Below are positions 1 to 6,745 of a stretch of DNA of 10,167 bases, in pieces. The notes beneath the pieces were generated by a model, which did not search any database, had not been told where the DNA came from, and was given only the letters and a program-made list of their open reading frames with translations. A program made the translations under genes and the position numbers. Each line of letters begins with the position of its first letter. Position 1 is the first letter of the stretch. The stretch comes from Selenomonadaceae bacterium UBA3796 (GTDB lineage Bacteria; Bacillota; Negativicutes; Selenomonadales; Selenomonadaceae): positions 1 to 10,167 of the forward strand of contig DFES01000184.1 of the NCBI GenBank assembly GCA_002369175.1. The letters are read 5' to 3'.

Positions 1-450
1 CTGGAATTCCTGTTGCTGGGAGCCGGTTCCGTCCAGGTTGCCACAGCAGTCATGCAATACGGCTATCGCGTGATTGACGATTTGAAGGCAGGCCTCAATT
101 ATTATATCCGGGAGAAGGGTTTTTCTTCCGTCAAGGAACTGGTGGGACTGGCTCTCCCGAGCGTCAGTGATACCACAGATGGCTTGGAGCGGGATACCAT
201 CGTTTTTCCCAAATTTGACCGCAGTACATGTGTCGGCTGCGGCCGGTGTGAGATTTCCTGCGCTGACGGTGGTCATCAGGCAATCCAATTGAATGAGAAG
301 CGCCAGCCGATCCTGGATGGCAAAAAATGTGTGGGGTGTCATTTGTGCGTGCTGGTATGTCCTTCCAGTTCCATCGGTTCTTCTCATCGACGGGTAAGGA
401 GACCTATGCAGGAAAGAAAACAAAAATGGAATGACGGAGCAGAGGAATGA
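1..450 (+). CDS. preA: NAD-dependent dihydropyrimidine dehydrogenase subunit PreA, C-terminal part (5' truncated by window)
   Basis: The reading frame is open from base 1, so the start lies outside the window; 149 codons are visible. PreA carries the FMN and Fe-S centres of the PreT-PreA enzyme, which reduces uracil and thymine to their 5,6-dihydro forms in the cytoplasm with NADH. The first visible residues (LEFLLLGAGSVQVATAVM, then GYRVIDDL) match the end of the family's FMN-binding TIM barrel. Two ferredoxin-type 4Fe-4S motifs follow: C77-x2-C80-x2-C83-x3-C87 and C110-x2-C113-x2-C116-x3-C120, with the family-typical CADGGHQAI between them. The protein ends in a basic tail of about 25 residues. 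The stop overlaps the start of the adaptor gene (ATGA, 447-450), so the two are probably translationally coupled. Related flavoproteins such as class 1B dihydroorotate dehydrogenase lack this paired C-terminal ferredoxin module, so PreA is the best fit. Confidence 0.93.
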   Translation: MEFLLLGAGSVQVATAVMQYGYRVIDDLKAGLNYYIREKGFSSVKELVGLALPSVSDTTDGLERDTIVFPKFDRSTCVGCGRCEISCADGGHQAIQLNEKRQPILDGKKCVGCHLCVLVCPSSSIGSSHRRVRRPMQERKQKWNDGAEE

Positions 451-1517
451 TGAAGTGGTTAAAACTCGGGGTATTGATAGGTCTCGTCTTGGCGGCATCA
501 GGCTGTTCCAGCGATAGCAAAGCAGAAATCAAGCCGCCGCTGGTGAAAACACAGAGTGCAGTGCCGGCAAGGAATACGGTCGAAACGTTCAGCGCACAGA
601 TCAAGGGTCGCCGGGAGGCGGCGTTGTCCTTTCAGACAGGCGGGGAAATCATTTCCCGCCTTGTTGATGTGGGAAGCAGGGTTCAGGCCGGGGATATCCT
701 TATGACCATCAGTCCCCGCGACATCCGGCAGAAGGTGGTGCAGAGCCAGGCACAGATTGCTTCTTCCCAGGCGAAGATGGAACTGGCGCAGACGAACCTC
801 AGCCGGTATGAGGAACTCTTCGCCGCCGCTGCTGTGCCGGAGGCGGTGCTTGACCAGTATCGCATGAATTGCAGGGCAGCAGAGGCAGCTTATCAAAGCG
901 CCCTGGCGGAAGGCCGTGAAGCGCAAAACGCCCTTGCTTATACGGAACTCGTGGCTCCGTCGGCAGGTGTCATTACGCAGATCACGGCAGAGGCAGGGCA
1001 AGTGGTGGCCGAAGGCCATACGGTCATGACGCTCATGCAGACGGATGAAATGGAAGCGGAAGTGTTCCTGCCGGAAAATCGTCTGGATATTGCCCCGGTG
1101 GGGAAGGAGGTCCGCATCCGTTTCTGGACAAACTCTGCCGATGTACCGGGGATTGTACGGGAAGTTTCTCCCATGGCCACGGAAGCGCGGACGTACCGTG
1201 TCCGGGTGACGCTTTGGGACATCCCTGCGGGAGTCGAGGCGGGGATGACAGCCCAGGTGGACTTTCCGGACAGCCAGCAGGAGACTTCCGGATGCCTCCT
1301 GCCACTGAGTTCCATCTACCAGACCGGGGAGGAGCCACAGGTTTTTCTGGTGCAGGACGGGAAGCTCAGCGCGAAACCTGTCAAGATTCTCGCTTACCGC
1401 GGAAATACGGTGGAGGTCAGGGGGCTCAATCCAAAGGATCATGTCGTTGTCAGCGGAGTCTATAAATTGCAGGCGGGGCAAACCGTGCGGGAAGAACATG
1501 AGGAGGAAACTCCATGA
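447..1517 (+). CDS. RND efflux periplasmic adaptor (membrane fusion lipoprotein, HlyD/AcrA type)
   Basis: This 356-residue protein would link an inner-membrane RND pump to an outer-membrane channel. The N-terminus is a lipoprotein signal: a short basic start, a hydrophobic run (residues 7-17) and a lipobox AASGC with the acylated cysteine at residue 20. The split lipoyl domain is visible as GGEIISRLVDVGSRVQAGD (65-83) and APSAGVITQITAEAGQVV (170-187). Between them lies an Ala/Gln-rich alpha-helical hairpin (about 92-165) that would contact the channel. A beta-barrel (about 200-275) and a membrane-proximal domain (about 280-345) follow, ending QAGQTVREE. The start has two adjacent ATG codons (447 and 450); GGAG at 436-439 sits 7 bases before the first. 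It overlaps preA by 4 bases upstream and the permease by 4 bases downstream, so its partner is clear. Substrate cannot be deduced from sequence. Confidence 0.92.
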   Translation: MMKWLKLGVLIGLVLAASGCSSDSKAEIKPPLVKTQSAVPARNTVETFSAQIKGRREAALSFQTGGEIISRLVDVGSRVQAGDILMTISPRDIRQKVVQSQAQIASSQAKMELAQTNLSRYEELFAAAAVPEAVLDQYRMNCRAAEAAYQSALAEGREAQNALAYTELVAPSAGVITQITAEAGQVVAEGHTVMTLMQTDEMEAEVFLPENRLDIAPVGKEVRIRFWTNSADVPGIVREVSPMATEARTYRVRVTLWDIPAGVEAGMTAQVDFPDSQQETSGCLLPLSSIYQTGEEPQVFLVQDGKLSAKPVKILAYRGNTVEVRGLNPKDHVVVSGVYKLQAGQTVREEHEEETP

Positions 1518-4500
1518 GGAATTTGACAGCCGTGGCCCTGAACCACAAGCCCCTGGTCTGGTATTTCATCATCGTGACAGCCCTGGCAGGGAGCTGGTCA
1601 TACTTTCGCCTGGGACGCATGGAGGATCCGGCTTTCACCATACGTCAGATGGTGGTGTCTGCTGCCTGGCCCGGAGCGACTGCCGAGGAAATGCAGCGAC
1701 AGGTTACGGACAAGCTGGAGAAAAAAATACAGGACACTCCCGGACTGGATCATCTGGACAGTGAAACAAGAGCAGGAACGACGGTCATCTACGTAACCTT
1801 GAGGGATGATATCCCTCGTGAGAGCATTCGCCCAACCTGGCGGGATGTGCGCAATTCCTGCGAGGATATCAAAGGGGAGCTCCCGGCCGGAACTTACGGA
1901 CCATTTTACAACGATCGTTTTGACGAAGTCTTCGGTTCCGTCTATGCGCTGACCGGTGAAGGGGCGGACTATGAGGATCTGCGCCGCAGGGCGGAAACAA
2001 TCCGCCAGCGGATGCTGGTGCTTCCCAATGTGCAAAAAGTTGAGCTCATCGGGACCCAGCAGGAAAAGGTGTATGTGGAGTTCTCTGCAGATAAGCTGGC
2101 TCAGCTTGGCATCCGTCCACAGACGATTGCGGCTGCCCTTTCCGGACAGGGTTCCATGATGCCTGCAGGGGAAATCGAGACCGTGAGCAACAATGTGAGA
2201 ATCCGCCTGAATGGTGTATACCATTCCCTGGAGGACATCCGGCAGACTCCCATACCCACCCCGGGCGGAACCTTGCGCCTGATGGATGTTGCCGCAGTGG
2301 AACGGCGGTTTGTGGAGCCTGCCGAGCCAAAGATGTTTTTTAACGGGGAGGCGGCAATCGGCATAGCGGCCTCTATGCAGGATGGGGCGAATATTCTGTC
2401 TTTGGGCTCCGAACTGGAGCATTTGATGGAGGAGGTCAAAAGCGACCTGCCCGTGGGGATTGAAATCCATCAGGTGGCCAACCAGCCGAAAGTAGTGGAT
2501 GCATCCATTTTTGAATTTGTCCGTACCCTGATGGAAGCCATTGTCATCGTACTGGTGGTCAGCTTCTTGTCCCTGGGCGTCCGAACGGGACTGGTCGTTG
2601 CCGGATGCATCCCCCTGGTCCTGGCAGGCGTTTTTGCCCTGATGCTTCTCATGGGCATTGACCTTCAGAAGGTGTCCCTGGGGGCGCTGATCATCTCCCT
2701 GGGTCTCCTGGTGGATGATGCCATCATTGCCGTGGAAATGATGAGCGTGCAGCTGGAGCGTGGACTGGGGCGGTTGGAAGCGGCCTGTTATGCATTTGAT
2801 GCCACCGCTAAGCCCATGCTTTCGGGGACGCTGATCACCTGCGCCGGGTTCATTCCGGTTGCGTTTTCCAAGGGCATGGCCAGTGAATTCTGCAGTTCTT
2901 TGTTTCCGGTGATTTCCACAGCACTGCTCCTGTCCTGGATCATCAGCGTTACGGTTGCGCCACTGTACGGCACATATCTCATTCGGGTCAAGCCCGGGGC
3001 GGAGGGTGTGCCATGGCAGGGAAGATTCTATCGTTGGTTCCGCCGCATCCTTGAACTTTGTCTGCATCATCGCCGCATGGTGCTGGCGCTTACGGCAGGA
3101 TTGTTTGCCTGCTCTCTTTGGGCGTTCCGGTTTGTACGGGAGGAATTCTTTCCGCCTTCGATCCGACCGGAAATCATCTTGGATCTGGAACTGCCCCTGG
3201 GCTCTTCCCTGGCTGCCAGCGAGCAGGCGGTAAGGGATTTGGCCAGACGCCTGGATGAGCATAAGGATCAGCTGGAGAATTACTCCTGTTATGTGGGCAT
3301 GTGTGCGCCGCGCTTCGTTCTGACCTTCAATCCCCGGGCGGATGCCGACAATTTTGCCCAGTTCATCATCGTAACCAAGGGAACGGAGGAACGAGCCTTT
3401 GTCATCCGCGAACTTGAGGAACTGCTGAGCAATGAATTTTCCTATCTGGTGGGTAATATCAGGCTCATTGAGACAGGCCCTCCGGCAGACTATCCTCTGA
3501 TGCTCAGGGTGAGTGCAAACAAGGTTGACGAGGCAAAGGAAATCGCTCAGGAAGTGGCGGGCAAATTAGCGGAAGACCCGAACTATTACGGCATAAGATT
3601 GAGCTGGAACGAAAAGGCGCCAATCCTCAAAATGGAACTCGATCAGGGGATGCTGAAATCCCTGGGGCTTTCCTCGGAACATGTGGCGAAAGCGCTTTCT
3701 ATGGAACTATCCGGTGCTGATGCAGCGGAGTTTTATACCGGCGACCGCACCCTTGCCATCGCATTGCGCTTGACGGAGAAGGATCGCCGGGATCCGGGGC
3801 GCCTTGCCAATCTGCCGCTCTTTACGGAGAGCGGGCAGATGATTCCTCTGGGACAGGTGGCAAAATTTTCCTATGATGCGGAAGATGTCCTGATCGAGCG
3901 TCGCAATCGGAAGCCAATGGTACATGTCAACGCCAATGTCAGGGAGGGAACCTCCAATGACAACACCAAGCGCGCATTTGAGTCCTTGGCGGAGATCCGC
4001 AGAGCTCTGCCGCCGGGGGCAGAGCTTGCGGTTGCCGGGGCGTTGGAAGACAGCGATAAGTCTTTGGGGCATCTCATGGTGCCGATTCCCCTGATGATTT
4101 TTGCCATCATGACGATCCTGATGCTTCAGCTTCAAAGTGGCAAGCTGATGTTTCTGACCCTGGTCACAGCTCCCCTGGGATTGATCGGGGTGTCTCTCGG
4201 GATGCTCCTTACGGATAGAGCCATAGGCTTTGTGGCAGACCTTGGGATTTTGGCTCTGACGGGCATGATCATACGGAATTCGGTCATCTTGATTGACCAA
4301 ATCCAAAAGCATATGGCGGAAGGGGAAACGCCTTGGGACGCTGTTGTGGACTCGGCTGTTTTGCGGTTCCGTCCCATCATGCTGACAGCGGCCGCCGCCA
4401 TATTGGGCATGCTTCCGCTCATGGCCAGCAACTTCTGGGGTCCTATGGCCGTGGCCATCGCCGCAGGGCTTCTTGTTGCAACGGTGCTTACGCTGATCGT

Positions 4501-4591
4501 TCTGCCCACCATGTATGCGGCCGTTTATCACGTAGCATACGATGGGGCAGGTACTCCGCCGGAAATGGACAAGGCAGAGGAGGGCAGATGA
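1514..4591 (+). CDS. RND-family efflux permease (AcrB-like inner-membrane pump)
   Basis: At 1025 residues this is a full-length proton-driven RND transporter, which takes substrates from the periplasm or inner membrane and passes them to an outer-membrane channel. Twelve membrane segments can be placed: TM1 about 13-31, TM2-TM6 at 340-358, 362-384, 391-411, 435-455 and 464-488, TM7 at 522-541, TM8-TM12 at 855-875, 880-902, 908-930, 955-975 and 979-1005. Two large periplasmic loops separate them. TM4 carries the proton-relay aspartates (GLLVDDAIIAVE, Asp401 and Asp402). At the TM10 site where AcrB has its relay lysine this protein reads GMIIRNSVILID, so Arg921 takes that position. A perfect AGGAGG lies at 1501-1506, 7 bases before the ATG, which also overlaps the adaptor stop. 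It is more likely a drug/organic-compound (HAE-like) pump than a metal pump, but the substrate is not evident. The coding end is 10 bp from the convergent recombinase gene. Confidence 0.95.
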   Translation: MRNLTAVALNHKPLVWYFIIVTALAGSWSYFRLGRMEDPAFTIRQMVVSAAWPGATAEEMQRQVTDKLEKKIQDTPGLDHLDSETRAGTTVIYVTLRDDIPRESIRPTWRDVRNSCEDIKGELPAGTYGPFYNDRFDEVFGSVYALTGEGADYEDLRRRAETIRQRMLVLPNVQKVELIGTQQEKVYVEFSADKLAQLGIRPQTIAAALSGQGSMMPAGEIETVSNNVRIRLNGVYHSLEDIRQTPIPTPGGTLRLMDVAAVERRFVEPAEPKMFFNGEAAIGIAASMQDGANILSLGSELEHLMEEVKSDLPVGIEIHQVANQPKVVDASIFEFVRTLMEAIVIVLVVSFLSLGVRTGLVVAGCIPLVLAGVFALMLLMGIDLQKVSLGALIISLGLLVDDAIIAVEMMSVQLERGLGRLEAACYAFDATAKPMLSGTLITCAGFIPVAFSKGMASEFCSSLFPVISTALLLSWIISVTVAPLYGTYLIRVKPGAEGVPWQGRFYRWFRRILELCLHHRRMVLALTAGLFACSLWAFRFVREEFFPPSIRPEIILDLELPLGSSLAASEQAVRDLARRLDEHKDQLENYSCYVGMCAPRFVLTFNPRADADNFAQFIIVTKGTEERAFVIRELEELLSNEFSYLVGNIRLIETGPPADYPLMLRVSANKVDEAKEIAQEVAGKLAEDPNYYGIRLSWNEKAPILKMELDQGMLKSLGLSSEHVAKALSMELSGADAAEFYTGDRTLAIALRLTEKDRRDPGRLANLPLFTESGQMIPLGQVAKFSYDAEDVLIERRNRKPMVHVNANVREGTSNDNTKRAFESLAEIRRALPPGAELAVAGALEDSDKSLGHLMVPIPLMIFAIMTILMLQLQSGKLMFLTLVTAPLGLIGVSLGMLLTDRAIGFVADLGILALTGMIIRNSVILIDQIQKHMAEGETPWDAVVDSAVLRFRPIMLTAAAAILGMLPLMASNFWGPMAVAIAAGLLVATVLTLIVLPTMYAAVYHVAYDGAGTPPEMDKAEEGR

Positions 4592-4608
4592 GGGCGGAGC
4601 CTCATTTT
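4588..4608 (+). terminator. Short hairpin with T4 tail between the convergent permease and recombinase genes
   Basis: ATGAGG (4588-4593) pairs with CCTCAT (4600-4605) around a 6-base loop, and T4605-T4608 forms a short T-run. The stem contains the permease stop (TGA, 4589-4591) and, on the other strand, the recombinase stop (4602-4604). A T-run follows only in the + direction, so it would act as a weak terminator for the efflux operon and not for the recombinase. The 6-bp stem and short tail make this a tentative call. Confidence 0.4.
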
Positions 4609-5582
4609 CGGTACATGCGCGCCAGGGCATTGTCCTTGAAGATATTCCCCTGCTCGATATAACGGTGCACCATCTTTTCGGATTTGTGGCGCGTCTGGCG
4701 CATAATGGTCAGGGCATCGATGTCATGCTGGGCCGCGCTGGTGGCAAAGCCCCGGCGCAGGCTGTGGCCTGCGAAATTGCTCTCGTTGAGGCCGGCCATG
4801 CGGATGTACTTCTTCACGATGAGGGCGACGGACTTATCGGAAAGCTGTTCCTCCCGGATGTCCTTGTTGCGCTTGAACCCGCGAAAGAGAGGGCCGTGTT
4901 GTATCTGTGCCGTGAGGATCCATTGTTCTACGGCTCTCACGGCGCAGATTTCTTCATGGGGAGCGTAGGGGACGGCAATGGTGGAGCCGTGTCCCAGCTG
5001 ATCGCCCTTGGCATGGGGAATGAAGATGACCATGCCCTCGGGGCTGAAGGTGATTTCCTCCATTTGGATCCGCACGAGTTCCGAACGTCGAAATGCCCCT
5101 GCGAAACCGAGGAGTATCAGCGCCCTGTCCCTTATGGATACGATGTCATCTCCGAAACAGTCTGCCAGAAGGTAGAGCGTTTCCATGAGGATGGGGGATT
5201 TTCCGTGCTGGAACGTGCCTTTTTCCCGGCGGATGGCAGACATGGCTGTCCGCACAATGCCTTCTTTCGCAGGGTTGTTTCTGCCGAAGCCGGCGGCAAT
5301 ATGGTTCTCCGATATGGCGGTGACGCGGCGGGATACGGTATTTGCTTTGGCTTCGTCCGCCAGATCATTGATGTAGTTCACGATGGTTTCCGGCGTTGTG
5401 GGGAGAAATGGCTCCCCATGATGGGTGCACCAGTCTACGAAATCGCTCCAGTCGCTGCCGTAGGCGCGGATGGTGTTGTCTGCCTTGGCTTTTCCCATGC
5501 GGCGCTTGGCTTTGGCAGAGAGACGGCTGTTAGACGTGATGTCTATGTTGTTCCTGAGAAGGAAACTGTCCTTTGGATTCAT
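4602..5582 (-). CDS. Tyrosine recombinase / phage-type integrase
   Basis: This 326-residue protein is an intact DNA strand-exchange enzyme of the tyrosine recombinase (integrase/Xer/Cre) superfamily. Residues about 33-125 form the SAM-like core-binding domain (NTIRAYGSDWSDFVDWC, then ETIVNYINDLA). The catalytic domain, about 130-326, carries every expected active-site residue: Arg165 in GFAGAFRRSELV, Lys192 in PHAKGDQ, His273 and Arg276 in GHSLRRGFATSAA, His299 in RQTRHKS, and the nucleophile Tyr308 in VHRYIEQG. The ATG at 5582-5580 is preceded by only a weak GGAAAG about 12 bases upstream, but a promoter lies about 45 bp further up. It converges with the RND operon and diverges from tRNA-Lys. 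No excisionase, relaxase, phage gene or transposase accompanies it in the window. It resembles the stand-alone integrases of plasmids and genomic islands more than XerC/XerD. An overlapping antisense frame on the + strand is longer but shows no domain. Confidence 0.93.
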   Translation of the reverse strand: MNPKDSFLLRNNIDITSNSRLSAKAKRRMGKAKADNTIRAYGSDWSDFVDWCTHHGEPFLPTTPETIVNYINDLADEAKANTVSRRVTAISENHIAAGFGRNNPAKEGIVRTAMSAIRREKGTFQHGKSPILMETLYLLADCFGDDIVSIRDRALILLGFAGAFRRSELVRIQMEEITFSPEGMVIFIPHAKGDQLGHGSTIAVPYAPHEEICAVRAVEQWILTAQIQHGPLFRGFKRNKDIREEQLSDKSVALIVKKYIRMAGLNESNFAGHSLRRGFATSAAQHDIDALTIMRQTRHKSEKMVHRYIEQGNIFKDNALARMYRK

Positions 5583-5626
5583 GTGAGTCTGCTTCTTTCC
5601 GTGTAAGATGTGAGTATTCGGATGAT

Positions 5627-5655
5627 ATTATAACACAATTGGAGGGGTTTGCCAC
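5627..5655 (-). promoter_or_regulatory. Promoter for the recombinase gene (extended -10)
   Basis: Read on the - strand, a perfect -10 box TATAAT (complement of 5627-5632) is preceded by TGT, giving an extended -10 (TGn) element. Seventeen bases upstream lies GTGGCA (complement of 5650-5655), a 4-of-6 match to the -35 consensus. Transcription would begin near 5620, leaving a leader of about 38 bases before the recombinase ATG. This is inferred from consensus matching only. Confidence 0.6.
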
Positions 5656-5662
5656 AGGCAAA
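5648..5662. repeat. Inverted repeat overlapping the recombinase -35 box (possible operator)
   Basis: TTTGCC-ACA-GGCAAA is a perfect 6-bp inverted repeat with a 3-base centre. It continues imperfectly outward: after one mismatch (5647/5663), GG at 5645-5646 pairs with CC at 5664-5665. It covers the weak -35 hexamer of the recombinase promoter, a typical place for a repressor to bind. The spacer is shorter than the 6-8 bp usual in tyrosine recombinase core sites, so an operator fits better than a crossover site. No T-run follows on either strand. Confidence 0.45.
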
Positions 5663-5726
5663 GCCTTCCGATTGGCGTTTTTGCTTTGTTGTATTTACAA
5701 TTTGCAGGATTTGCGGAAAAAAATTC

Positions 5727-5755
5727 TTGACAAGGATATGGCAAAGGCTTATAAT
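5727..5755 (+). promoter_or_regulatory. Consensus sigma-70-type promoter for tRNA-Lys
   Basis: TTGACA (5727-5732) and TATAAT (5750-5755) are perfect hexamers separated by exactly 17 bases. An A7 run at 5717-5723 just upstream resembles an UP element. The start point would be near 5762, giving a precursor leader of about 31 bases. A strong, near-ideal promoter is normal for a stable RNA gene. It may also feed the surE operon by read-through. Confidence 0.9.
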
Positions 5756-5763
5756 ATCTTTGT

Positions 5764-5777
5764 CGCTGGGAACAGCG
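5764..5777 (+). other. Hairpin with GNRA tetraloop at the 5' end of the tRNA-Lys precursor
   Basis: CGCTG (5764-5768) pairs perfectly with CAGCG (5773-5777) around the loop GGAA, which fits the GNRA tetraloop pattern; a U-G pair (5763/5778) can extend it. From the promoter position, transcription should begin within 2-3 bases of this stem, so the primary transcript would start with a capped-off stable hairpin. It could affect 5' processing or stability of the pre-tRNA. The structure is seen in the sequence; the role is inferred. Confidence 0.5.
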
Positions 5778-5792
5778 GAAGTGAATAAGGAT

Positions 5793-5868
<76 letters not shown>

Positions 5869-5879
5869 GTTGATTATTT

Positions 5880-5907
5880 GGCTCCATCTCTTGGGATAGA
5901 GCCTTTT
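5880..5907 (+). terminator. Intrinsic terminator after tRNA-Lys
   Basis: GGCTC-c-ATC (5880-5888) pairs with GAT-a-GAGCC (5895-5903) around a 6-base loop with one internal mismatch, followed by T4 (5904-5907). It lies 11 bases downstream of the tRNA CCA end and 41 bases before surE, so it probably ends the tRNA transcript. The short T-run suggests leaky termination that could let transcription continue into surE, for which I see no clear promoter of its own. Confidence 0.65.
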
Positions 5908-5948
5908 CTGTATGCAGTTCCATGAGATTTTGAAGCGCAGGTGATGAT

Positions 5949-6710
5949 ATGAGAATATTGCTGTCGAATGATGATGGCATCCGGGCAGAAGGGATTCAAG
6001 CTCTTGTAAAGCTGCTTTCCCAAAAACATGAGGTCGTGGTCTGTGCACCCATGCAGGAGCAGAGCGGCATGGCGCATGCCCTGAATGTTCGCAAGAGGCT
6101 GGAAGTTGCGAGGGACAGGGAAACGGAAGCGCTGTATCCCGTGGAAGCCTGGAAAATCGATGGGACACCTACGGACTGCGTGAAAATCTATTTGGAGGCC
6201 ATGGCGGAGGGAAGGAAGCCGGAGCTCGTTATTTCGGGCATCAACCATGGGGCAAATCTCGCAACGGATGTGCTTTATTCCGGCACGGTGGGAGCTGCCA
6301 TGGAAGGGTATTTGCACGATATCCCCTCCGTTGCCGTCTCCCGTGATTACTGGTCGAAGATTCCCTTTTCGCAGGTGGCCGGGATCGCCATGGAATATAT
6401 AGAGGGCATGGTGGAAGGCGCGGAACGTCCCTTTTTTCTCAATGTGAATTTTCCCAAGGAACTCAGCGGCGGCGAGCCTCGTTTCGTGTACAGCCAGCTC
6501 GGAAAGCGGGATTACATCAATGCGTTCTCAAAAGAGACGGATGCGGACGGAAGAACCTATTTCACCGTTGCAGGGGACATCGTGGATCTGGAAAAGGGAG
6601 AAGCCACGGATATTTATGCTGTGGAGCTGGGGTTCATCTCCGTAACCCCGCTTCATGCGGATCTTACGGATTACTTGATGCTTGAAGCCAAGCTGAAAGA
6701 AGAACAATAA
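5949..6710 (+). CDS. surE: 5'/3'-nucleotidase SurE
   Basis: SurE is a divalent-metal-dependent cytoplasmic phosphatase that dephosphorylates nucleoside 5'- and 3'-monophosphates and can act on short polyphosphate. At 253 residues it has the usual length. The N-terminal signature MRILLSNDDGIRAEGI holds metal ligands Asp8 and Asp9; Ser39 (EQSGMAHALN) and Asn99 (SGINHGANLATDVLYSGTV) complete the site by analogy with the Thermotoga enzyme. The substrate-side GTPTDCV (72-78) and the C-terminal SVTPLHADLTDY (231-242) are family hallmarks. AGGTG at 5939-5943 lies 5 bases before the ATG. It is the first gene of a three-gene operon with ahcY, 35 bases downstream. This links mononucleotide dephosphorylation to adenosine/SAH turnover. 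Confidence 0.97.
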   Translation: MRILLSNDDGIRAEGIQALVKLLSQKHEVVVCAPMQEQSGMAHALNVRKRLEVARDRETEALYPVEAWKIDGTPTDCVKIYLEAMAEGRKPELVISGINHGANLATDVLYSGTVGAAMEGYLHDIPSVAVSRDYWSKIPFSQVAGIAMEYIEGMVEGAERPFFLNVNFPKELSGGEPRFVYSQLGKRDYINAFSKETDADGRTYFTVAGDIVDLEKGEATDIYAVELGFISVTPLHADLTDYLMLEAKLKEEQ

Positions 6711-6745
6711 AAGGAACAGGATGAAAGGAATGGAGGATATTCACT

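Noticed and set aside
498..1499. A 333-codon - strand frame across the adaptor gene
   Set aside because: Antisense shadow of the adaptor; no signal, domain or ribosome binding site.
1598..3262. A 554-codon - strand frame inside the RND permease gene
   Set aside because: It is antisense to a gene with clear RND motifs; its protein is rich in His, Gln and Arg in the way typical of a reverse-complement shadow, with no domain.
4542..5606. A 354-codon + strand frame antisense to the recombinase, longer than the recombinase itself
   Set aside because: It overlaps the permease end, shows no recognisable domain or ribosome site, and its opposite strand encodes a protein with a complete recombinase active site.
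5689..5700. Palindrome TTGTA-TT-TACAA upstream of the tRNA promoter
   Set aside because: It is short, A/T-rich and 26 bp from the -35 box with no matching copy; chance is a sufficient explanation.
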